Shown in pieces: positions 1 to 4,869 of a DNA stretch of 7,545 bases. The DNA comes from Clostridium sp. CAG:273 (GTDB lineage: Bacteria > Bacillota > Clostridia > TANB77 > CAG-508): NCBI GenBank assembly GCA_000438355.1, contig FR901511.1, forward strand, positions 403 through 7,947, written 5' to 3'. The notes under the pieces are model-generated. The model saw nothing but the letters and a program-made list of their open reading frames with translations, did no database searches and was not told the DNA's origin. Within the stretch, counting starts at the first letter, position 1; each line of letters opens with the position of its first letter. Position numbers and translations under genes: made by a program.

Positions 1-44
1 TTTAATTGGCTAATGATATTTGAAGATATAAATACAATTTTTTA

Positions 45-73
45 TTGACAATTTAGAAATAAAAAATTATTAT
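45..73 (+). promoter_or_regulatory. Upstream promoter of dtd
   Basis: A perfect -35 hexamer TTGACA (45-50) is followed after 17 bases by TATTAT (68-73), a 5/6 match to the -10 consensus. Transcription would start near position 80 and leave a leader of about 75 bases before dtd. The surrounding sequence is extremely AT-rich, so chance -10 matches are common, but the -35 match and the exact spacing are good. Confidence 0.6.
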
Positions 74-94
74 AAACAAAAAGAAATTTTAGAC

Positions 95-123
95 TTGAAA
101 AATAGTTGAATTTATTTTATAGT
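95..123 (+). promoter_or_regulatory. Second, proximal promoter of dtd
   Basis: TTGAAA (95-100), a 17-base spacer and TATAGT (118-123) form a second sigma-A-like promoter. Transcription would start near 130, leaving a leader of about 25 bases that still contains the ribosome binding site at 138-144. With the upstream promoter this suggests tandem promoters; either one alone could be the real one. Confidence 0.5.
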
Positions 124-155
124 AAATTGATACTTTAGAAAGGATGAGATTATTT

Positions 156-593
156 ATGAAAGTTGTAATACAACGTGTAAAATGTGCACAGGTAGAAGTA
201 GATAAAAAAATAGTAGGAAAAATTAATGAAGGTTTTTTAATTTTATTAGGTATAGCTCCAGATGATACTAAAGAAAAAGTTGACAACATGGTAAACAAAA
301 TAACTAAATTAAGAATTTTTGAAGATGAAAATGAAAAAATGAATTTATCAATTAAAGATATAAATGGAGAACTTTTGATAGTATCTCAATTTACATTATA
401 TGCAGATTGTTCAGGAGGAAATAGACCTAGTTTTGTAAATGCGGCAAAACCAGACTTAGCAAATGAACTATATGAATATTTTGTTAAGAAGAGTAAAGAA
501 AATATTCCAGTTGTGCAAACAGGAGTATTTGGAGCACATATGGAAGTAAGTTTAATAAATAATGGACCTGTTACAATAGAATTAGAAATGTAG
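156..593 (+). CDS. dtd: D-aminoacyl-tRNA deacylase (Dtd)
   Basis: Dtd hydrolyses the ester bond between a D-amino acid (or glycine mischarged on tRNA-Ala) and tRNA, recycling the tRNA in the cytoplasm. The protein has 145 residues, normal for the family, which acts as a homodimer. Diagnostic motifs are all present: the N-terminus MKVVIQRV, SQFTLYADC at about 77-85, GNRPSF at 88-93, GVFGAHMEV just before the C-terminal motif, and NNGPVT at 135-140. That last motif contains the Gly-Pro pair that in this family forms the cross-subunit cis-proline selectivity element. An in-frame ATG lies upstream at 144, but it overlaps the Shine-Dalgarno sequence GAAAGGA (138-144) and would add MRLF before the conserved start, so 156 is preferred. 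The gene has its own promoters. No terminator is visible after the stop, only a 14-base AT palindrome at 594-607, so some readthrough into the next unit is possible. Confidence 0.96.
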   Translation: MKVVIQRVKCAQVEVDKKIVGKINEGFLILLGIAPDDTKEKVDNMVNKITKLRIFEDENEKMNLSIKDINGELLIVSQFTLYADCSGGNRPSFVNAAKPDLANELYEYFVKKSKENIPVVQTGVFGAHMEVSLINNGPVTIELEM

Positions 594-613
594 TAAATAT
601 ATATTTAAAATCC

Positions 614-642
614 TTTACATAATCTTAAAATAATGATATAAT
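614..642 (+). promoter_or_regulatory. Strong extended -10 promoter of the orphan unit
   Basis: TTTACA (614-619), a 17-base spacer and a perfect TATAAT (637-642) preceded by the extended -10 dinucleotide TG (634-635). This is one of the best promoters in the window. The predicted start near 649-650 falls immediately before the structured leader element at 651, so that element would form the very 5' end of the transcript. Confidence 0.8.
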
Positions 643-650
643 CTTATATA

Positions 651-695
651 CGATGTTTCTTTACCAGAAGCTGCGTTGTAACGTAGCACACATCG
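651..695 (+). promoter_or_regulatory. Structured 5' leader, possible three-way junction
   Basis: The 45 bases can fold with nearly every base accounted for. An outer stem pairs CGATGT (651-656) with ACATCG (690-695). A small hairpin pairs TTCT (657-660) with AGAA (666-669). A third hairpin pairs GCTGCGTT (670-677) with AACGTAGC (680-687), with one G-T wobble; its last two pairs would probably open to give a TTGTAA loop. Only bases 688-689 are left unpaired at the junction. The ribosome binding site (708-713) lies outside the fold, and no U-tract follows, so it is not itself a terminator. It matches no riboswitch or ribozyme that I recognise. It could be an mRNA-stabilising 5' structure, a protein binding site, or a recombination or operator site at the DNA level. 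Confidence 0.45.
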
Positions 696-719
696 AATTT
701 TATTATTGGAGGAATAGAT

Positions 720-1082
720 ATGACAGATGGAATTGACCGCCGAGAGCGGTTAGACCTCCTGGATTGGTTCGAGGGACTAGCTTCGAGCAGAGGATATGTT
801 TTCGCTATGCGAGAGCTATATCCTAAGCAAAAGGAAAAACTCATTTCCTGGGGCTTTACAGTGACCACCGTGGGGAAAGTAGAGCGTAGTAATGCTCTGG
901 AACTCTGTGGAGTATCTGCCTTAGGTGCTCCAAAAGATAGTGCAGCATATCGTATGCTGGAAGTTGCAGCCAAGCGCAGCAAAAGACTTAGCTATGCTTT
1001 GGAACATCAGTCAACTAAGAAACCCAAAACCATAAAACGTCCTTATCAAGTAAATGAGGAAGGTGGTGGGTGGAACCAGTAA
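720..1082 (+). CDS. Uncharacterised 120-residue protein of foreign base composition
   Basis: I do not recognise this protein. It begins with ATG at 720, six bases after a perfect GGAGGA (708-713), and has a strong promoter upstream and a terminator just downstream, so it is a real single-gene unit. The protein is soluble and highly charged, with no signal peptide and no membrane segment. The N-terminal third (RRERLDLLDWFEGLASSRG) looks helical, the middle contains WGFTVTTVGKV, a basic stretch follows (KRSKRL, KKPKTIKRPY), and the tail is glycine-rich (NEEGGGWNQ). No catalytic motif is apparent. GC content is about 47% against about 27% for the flanking housekeeping genes, with codons such as CGC, CGG and CTG that the neighbours avoid, which indicates recent transfer. 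An overlapping minus-strand frame (644-982) lacks comparable signals. The protein could be an accessory protein from a phage or other mobile element, but nothing in the sequence proves that. Confidence 0.8.
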   Translation: MTDGIDRRERLDLLDWFEGLASSRGYVFAMRELYPKQKEKLISWGFTVTTVGKVERSNALELCGVSALGAPKDSAAYRMLEVAAKRSKRLSYALEHQSTKKPKTIKRPYQVNEEGGGWNQ

Positions 1083-1089
1083 TAAGAAA

Positions 1090-1125
1090 ACCCTCGGAGT
1101 ATTTCCGGGGGTCCATTTTTATTTT
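1090..1125. terminator. Bidirectional intrinsic terminator between the orphan gene and uvrB
   Basis: ACCCTCGGA (1090-1098) pairs with TCCGGGGGT (1104-1112) around the loop GTATT: nine pairs including one G-T wobble, and GC-rich in an otherwise AT-rich region. The plus strand continues with CCATTTTTATTTT (1113-1125), a good U-tract. Read on the minus strand, the same hairpin is followed by TTTTCTTATT, so it can also end uvrB, whose stop codon lies at 1124-1126. Confidence 0.88.
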
Positions 1126-3080
1126 AAGTAAAATTTTCTAATTCTTTTATTTTGTCACGTAATTCTGCAGCTTTTTCAAATTCCATATCTGCTGCATATT
1201 TTAACATTTCATCAGTAAGTTTATTAATTACATCTTGCATATTTGCATTTTTATCTAATTTATATTCTTCTTGAATATCTTCAACATAGCTTGCTTTAAT
1301 AGTATCTCTAATAGATTTTTGAATTGTTTGAGGAGTAATATTATGAATTTTATTATATTCCATTTGTATTTTTCTTCTACGATTTGTTTCACTAATTGCT
1401 TTTTCCATAGATTCGGTTAGTTCATCTGCATACATTATAACTTTTCCATCGGTGTTTCTTGCTGCACGTCCTATAGTTTGTATTAAAGAGCGTTCTGAAC
1501 GCAAGAAACCTTCTTTGTCTGCATCTAATATGGCAACTAATGAAACCTCAGGGATATCTAAACCTTCTCTTAAAAGGTTTATTCCTACTAAAACATCAAA
1601 TTCGCCTAAACGTAAATCTCTTATAATTTCCATTCTTTCTAATGCTTTAATATCAGAATGCATATATCTAACTTTTATATCTATTCCAGCTAAATAAGAT
1701 GTTAAATCTTCTGCCATTTTTTTAGTTAAGGTTGTAACTAAAATTCTTTCGTTTTTTGAAGTTCTTTCCTTAATTTGCTCAATTAAATCATCTATCTGGT
1801 TAGTAACAGGTTTAACTTCTATTTGAGGGTCAAGCAATCCAGTTGGTCTTATAATCTGTTCTACAACATTTTCCTTTGAGTGTTCTTTTTCATATTCAGC
1901 AGGAGTAGCACTAACAAATACAATTTGATTTATTCTTTCTTCAAATTCTTTAAAAGTTAAAGGTCTATTATCAAAAGCAGAAGGTAACCTAAAACCATAT
2001 TTTACTAAAGACTCTTTTCTAGCTCTGTCTCCATTATACATTGCTCTTACTTGAGGAATTGTAGCATGTGACTCATCTATTAGTAGTAAAAAGTCTTTTG
2101 GAAAATAGTCAAATAAAGTGAAAGGGGGAGAGCCAGGAGCACGACCACTTATATGTCTTGAGTAGTTTTCAATACCTTGGCAAAATCCAGTTTCTTTCAT
2201 CATTTCTATATCAAAATTTGTTCTTTCCTCAATTCTTTGAGCTTCAATTAATTTATTATTTTCCTTAAAATATTTTACTTGCAATTCTTTTTCTTTTTCA
2301 ATACTATCTAAAGCTTTTAGCATTTTTTCGGATGTAGTTACATAGTGAGAGTTAGGGAAAATTATAACATGAGTTCTATTAGCTGTAACTTTTCCAGTTA
2401 GAGGATTTATTTCAACCAATTTTTCTATTTCATTTCCCCAGAATTCAACACGGATAGCAGCTTCACTTTCATTTGAAGGATATATTTCTACAATATCTCC
2501 TTTTGCTCTAAAAGTACCACGCTTAAAATCAAGTTCATTTCTTGTATATTGCATATTAACTAATTTTTTAAGCATTTCGTTTCTTTCTACCTTCATATTA
2601 GGTCTTAATGAAACAGCCATATTTTCATAATCAATAGGGTCACCTAACCCATAAATACAAGAAACAGAAGCTACTATTATAACATCGCGAGTTTCGAAAA
2701 GTGCTGCAGTAGCAGAGTGACGTAATTTATCTATTTCATCATTTATAGATGCATCTTTTTCTATATATGTATCTGACTGTGGAATATAGGCTTCTGGTTG
2801 GTAATAGTCATAATATGATACAAAATATTCAACATTATTCTCAGGAAAGAATTCTTTAAATTCGCTGTATAGTTGACCTGCTAATGTTTTATTATGTGCT
2901 AAAACAAGAGTGGGTTTTTGAACTTGCTGTATTATATTAGCCATAGTAAATGTTTTTCCGTGAACCTGTAACTCCTAGAAGAGTCTGGAATTTCTTGCCT
3001 TCTTTTATTCCATTTGATAAATATTCTATTGCCTTAGGTTGGTCTCCTGTTGGCTTGTAATTTGATACTAATTTAAACAT
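1124..3080 (-). pseudogene. uvrB: UvrB, excision nuclease subunit B, frameshifted in the Walker A motif
   Basis: UvrB is the damage-verifying, ATP-dependent helicase-like subunit of the UvrABC nucleotide excision repair complex. The gene starts at ATG 3080-3078, eight bases or so after GGGGGG (3087-3092), and its first residues, MFKLVSNYKPTGDQPKAI, are the canonical UvrB N-terminus. Frame 1 runs 40 correct residues to LLGVTGS, then an extra C on the minus strand (G at 2960) changes the P-loop GSGKTFTM to SRKNIYYG and a stop (2939-2937). Removing that base restores GSGKT and joins the intact 606-residue remainder, giving 651 residues, the normal length. The remainder carries the YYDYYQPEAYIP beta-hairpin region (from about 89), Walker B LLLIDESH, VFVSATP, the helicase motif QTIGRAARN, and a C-terminal UVR domain (MEFEKAAELRDKIKELE). 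The ATG at 2944 has no ribosome binding site and would make a protein without a P-loop. The break may be a sequencing error or a real, probably recent, mutation, since the rest is undegraded. No LexA-type GAAC-N4-GTTC box was seen upstream. Confidence 0.93.
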
Positions 3081-3109
3081 ATATTACCCCCCATATATAT
3101 AACATATTA

Positions 3110-3138
3110 TTTATACCATAATTTAGAAAAAAATACAA
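3110..3138 (-). promoter_or_regulatory. Probable uvrB promoter
   Basis: On the minus strand, TATAAA (3115-3110) is preceded by TGG, an extended -10 arrangement. A weak -35 match, TTGTAT, lies 17 bases further upstream (3138-3133). The start would be near 3103, leaving a leader of about 23 bases with a GGGGGG ribosome binding site. The weak -35 lowers the confidence. Confidence 0.5.
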
Positions 3139-3185
3139 ATAACATAAAGAATTTAAGCAGAATTACAAGTAATTTAATAAAATAA

Positions 3186-3350
3186 TATTATGTTTGCTTT
3201 AACCTTGCAAGAGTAAAACATATCGAGGATGTGTTTTTCATCTACTGGTTAACATACAAGAATGAGTATGTTTATAATCAGCAGACACTATCAGAAAATT
3301 ACAAGATTTATTACTTTGTTTTGAAAGGAGAGGACATCCGAAAAAAGTAG
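3186..3350 (+). pseudogene. Possible coding remnant, unidentified
   Basis: One frame is open from after the stop at 3183-3185 to TAG at 3348-3350, about 54 codons. It has no ATG and no usable ribosome binding site in front of it; a GTG at 3231 has GAGGA only one base away. The translation from about 3222 looks protein-like (HIEDVFFIYWLTYKNEYVYN, then QQTLSENYKIYYFVLKGEDI). It uses G- and C-ending codons (GAG, GAC, ATC, TAC, CAG) more than the AT-rich backbone does. That fits the 3' end of a decayed, foreign gene whose start has been lost. I do not recognise the family, and in sequence this short a chance open frame cannot be excluded. Confidence 0.3.
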
Positions 3351-3401
3351 AAGACCTGTCTCGAAAATGAGGATATAATTATTAGCCAAACGCAAAAGCA
3401 C

Positions 3402-3440
3402 TCTAACCACTATAAATTATAAAATGGTTAGAATGTTTTT
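3402..3440 (+). terminator. Terminator-like hairpin in the intergenic region
   Basis: TCTAACCA (3402-3409) pairs perfectly with TGGTTAGA (3425-3432). Inside it, TATAA (3411-3415) can pair with TTATA (3417-3421), so a long AT-rich hairpin is likely. It is followed by ATGTTTTT (3433-3440), a short U-tract three bases after the stem. It lies about 50 bases after the remnant frame ending at 3350 and may be the terminator that once served it. The low GC of the stem makes it weaker than the one at 1090. Confidence 0.5.
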
Positions 3441-3515
3441 AATAATGTATAATAAAATCAAAAAACTAAGTTACAAGGAAAAAAATAGAAAAATATACAA
3501 ATTATTCCTTTTTTA

Positions 3516-3544
3516 TTGATATTATTTTCAAAAAGGCATATAAT
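3516..3544 (+). promoter_or_regulatory. Promoter of the secreted-protein gene
   Basis: TTGATA (3516-3521), a 17-base spacer and a perfect TATAAT (3539-3544). Transcription would start near 3551 and give a leader of about 64 bases. The leader can begin with the hairpin AGATAGG (3554-3560) / CCTATCT (3566-3572) around TACTT. The right arm of that hairpin is also the left part of the inverted repeat that brackets this gene. Confidence 0.78.
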
Positions 3545-3565
3545 GCTAATTATAGATAGGTACTT

Positions 3566-3587
3566 CCTATCTCATATATGGGGGATT
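3566..3587 (+). repeat. Left arm of imperfect inverted repeat bracketing the secreted-protein gene
   Basis: CCTATCT (3566-3572), then CATAT, then ATGGGGGATT (3578-3587). Without the five-base CATAT insertion it is the exact reverse complement of 4131-4147. It lies in the 5' leader of the mRNA, between the promoter and the ribosome binding site. An outer segment, GCATATAATGCTA (3536-3548), also resembles the reverse complement of 4152-4163 (11 of 13 positions with one gap). The arms may therefore extend outward and include the -10 box. Confidence 0.6.
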
Positions 3588-3614
3588 GATTATTTTGCTT
3601 TGGAGGTAATCAAT

Positions 3615-4076
3615 ATGAAACAAAGACTAATTAAGACTTTTGGAAGCCTATTTCTGGCTGTGGCTTTATGCCTGAGCATCAGTGTCGTAGCATTTGCTGC
3701 AGACAACACTGTATCACAAATCGAAACAAGTGCAAGTAGAGAAACGGGAATCTCTCCAATGGGTTACGGCGAATATGATTCTGGGGAAATTCCTCGGAAA
3801 GGGGAACTAATCTTATATCCGGTTTTGAACAGTTACGTTGGTTTGTCTAGGACATTTTATCTTATGACAGATAATATCTACAGCGATACTATTCCTTCCG
3901 GAAGTATAAGGGTTTACGTTTATAAACCTAATGGAGACCTTCTAAAGTATTTTACTGTTGGTCCTCAAGAAGACTACACTATTAAGTGTACTCTTCCATC
4001 GTCCGGGACATATACGGTTCGACTCTATTCTGACGTCAACGAAAAGATCTTGGCAACAGCTGGATGGACAGCATAA
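3615..4076 (+). CDS. Small secreted protein of unknown function
   Basis: The product has 153 residues and a textbook Sec signal peptide: basic MKQRLIK, a hydrophobic core (about 9-26) and cleavage after VAFA at about residue 28, leaving a mature protein of about 125 residues. There is no lipobox, LPXTG anchor or second membrane segment, so it is probably released. The mature part has one cysteine (in TIKCTLP). Its C-terminal half, with alternating hydrophobic residues (SIRVYVYKPNGDLLKYF, then SSGTYTVRLYS), looks like a small beta-sandwich. The family is not recognised, and the Trp/Gly pattern of lactococcin 972-type bacteriocins is absent. ATG 3615 follows GGAGG (3602-3606) by eight bases. 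The longer frame back to TTG 3516 is rejected because that TTG is part of the -35 box. GC is about 40%, above the 27% of the downstream ABC genes, which suggests separate acquisition. No good U-tract terminator follows. Confidence 0.85.
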   Translation: MKQRLIKTFGSLFLAVALCLSISVVAFAADNTVSQIETSASRETGISPMGYGEYDSGEIPRKGELILYPVLNSYVGLSRTFYLMTDNIYSDTIPSGSIRVYVYKPNGDLLKYFTVGPQEDYTIKCTLPSSGTYTVRLYSDVNEKILATAGWTA

Positions 4077-4130
4077 ATACTTAGCTTTTTTCAACAAAAG
4101 TCCATCAAAAGTTGAGTAAGTAACACTTTT

Positions 4131-4147
4131 AATCCCCCATAGATAGG
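4131..4147 (-). repeat. Right arm of inverted repeat bracketing the secreted-protein gene
   Basis: AATCCCCCATAGATAGG (4131-4147) is the reverse complement of 3566-3587 minus the CATAT insertion: 17 of 17 bases match once that gap is allowed. It lies 54 bases after the stop of the secreted-protein gene. In the mRNA the two arms could pair and close the transcript into a panhandle. As DNA they resemble the ends of a small mobile cassette. Confidence 0.6.
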
Positions 4148-4165
4148 AGCATAGCAATTATGCTC
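4147..4165. promoter_or_regulatory. Hairpin or palindromic operator upstream of the ABC operon
   Basis: GAGCATA (4147-4153) and TATGCTC (4159-4165) form a perfect seven-base inverted repeat around GCAAT, 32 bases before the ATPase start codon. It could be a weak terminator for the secreted-protein gene, since TTATT follows, although the U-tract is poor. It could also be an operator for the ABC operon. No convincing sigma-A promoter was found between 4077 and 4197, so the operon may be read from the upstream promoter at 3516 or from a regulated promoter. Confidence 0.4.
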
Positions 4166-4197
4166 TTATTAAAAAATAATAATAAGGGGAATTTTTG

Positions 4198-4860
4198 ATG
4201 GAAATATTAAGAGTAGAAAATTTAACAAAAAAATATGGTAATGGAGAAAATGAAGTTATCGCAATAAATAATATTTCATTTTCTGTAAAAAAAGAAGAAT
4301 TTGTCGCAATAGTAGGAAGTTCTGGAAGTGGAAAATCTACATTGCTACATTTAATTGGAGGAGTAGATAGACCAACCTCAGGAAAAGTATTTATAAATGG
4401 TATAGATATTTATAAATTAAGCGATGATGAGCTTGCTATTTTTAGAAGAAAAAATATCGGGCTCATTTATCAATTTTATAATTTATTGCCAATATTAAAT
4501 GTAGAAGAAAATATAACCCTTCCTTGTGAACTAGATGGAAAAATAGTAAATAAAGAAGCTTTAAATGTTTTAATATCAAAATTAGGTCTAGAAAATAGAA
4601 GAACTCATTTACCTAATCAGCTATCAGGTGGACAACAACAAAGAGTCGCTGTAGGAAGAAGTTTAATTAATAGTCCAATGATAGTATTGGCAGATGAACC
4701 AACTGGCAACTTAGATACAAAATCTGGAAATGAGATTATTTCTATACTAAAAAAATCTAATAAAGAATTTAAACAAACAATTATCATGATAACACACAAC
4801 TTAGAAATAGCAAAAGAAGCAGATAGAATTATTAAAATTGAAGACGGAAGAATTGCTTAG
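4198..4860 (+). CDS. ABC transporter ATP-binding protein, MacB/LolD/FtsE type
   Basis: This is the cytoplasmic ATPase that powers the FtsX-type permease encoded next to it. All ABC motifs are intact in the 220-residue protein: Walker A GSSGSGKST (40-48), Q-loop glutamine 92 (in LIYQFYNLLP), signature LSGGQQQRV (142-150), Walker B IVLADEP with catalytic Glu167, D-loop GNLD (170-173), and switch His200 in MITHNLEIA. LSGGQQQRV and DEPTGNLD are typical of the MacB/LolD/FtsE/BceA group, whose partners move substrates by mechanotransmission rather than through a channel. ATG 4198 follows AAGGGGA by about seven bases; a TTG directly before it would add only one residue. The stop overlaps the Shine-Dalgarno sequence of the permease gene, so the two are translated together. 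The substrate is unknown; antimicrobial peptide defence or peptide/lipoprotein release are the usual roles. Confidence 0.94.
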   Translation: MEILRVENLTKKYGNGENEVIAINNISFSVKKEEFVAIVGSSGSGKSTLLHLIGGVDRPTSGKVFINGIDIYKLSDDELAIFRRKNIGLIYQFYNLLPILNVEENITLPCELDGKIVNKEALNVLISKLGLENRRTHLPNQLSGGQQQRVAVGRSLINSPMIVLADEPTGNLDTKSGNEIISILKKSNKEFKQTIIMITHNLEIAKEADRIIKIEDGRIA

Positions 4861-4869
4861 GAGGAAATT

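Noticed and set aside
1..48. Open frame at the left edge ending at TGA 46-48, possibly the end of an upstream gene
   Set aside because: Only 15 codons are visible, the stop overlaps the TTGACA box, and the residues show no recognisable motif, so it cannot be told from chance.
144..155. Start of Dtd four codons earlier at ATG 144
   Set aside because: This ATG lies within the Shine-Dalgarno region that serves ATG 156, and the family begins at the MKVVIQRV found from 156.
594..607. Perfect 14-base palindrome TAAATATATATTTA after dtd
   Set aside because: It is composed only of A and T with no loop and no U-tract, which is expected by chance in this composition and would be too weak to terminate.
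644..982. Minus-strand open frame of 112 codons opposite the orphan gene
   Set aside because: It has no ribosome binding site or promoter in its own direction, and it overlaps a plus-strand gene with a complete set of expression signals. The higher GC of this stretch makes long antisense frames likely by chance.
3516..3614. N-terminal extension of the secreted protein from TTG 3516
   Set aside because: The TTG is the first half of the -35 hexamer and lies before the predicted transcription start. The extension would bury a clean signal peptide that begins at 3615 behind a good ribosome binding site.
4091..4115. Possible terminator TCAAC/GTTGA and direct repeat CAAAAGT after the secreted-protein gene
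   Set aside because: The stem is only five AT-rich pairs with a large loop and no following U-tract on the plus strand. The repeated seven-mer is A-rich and easily arises by chance.
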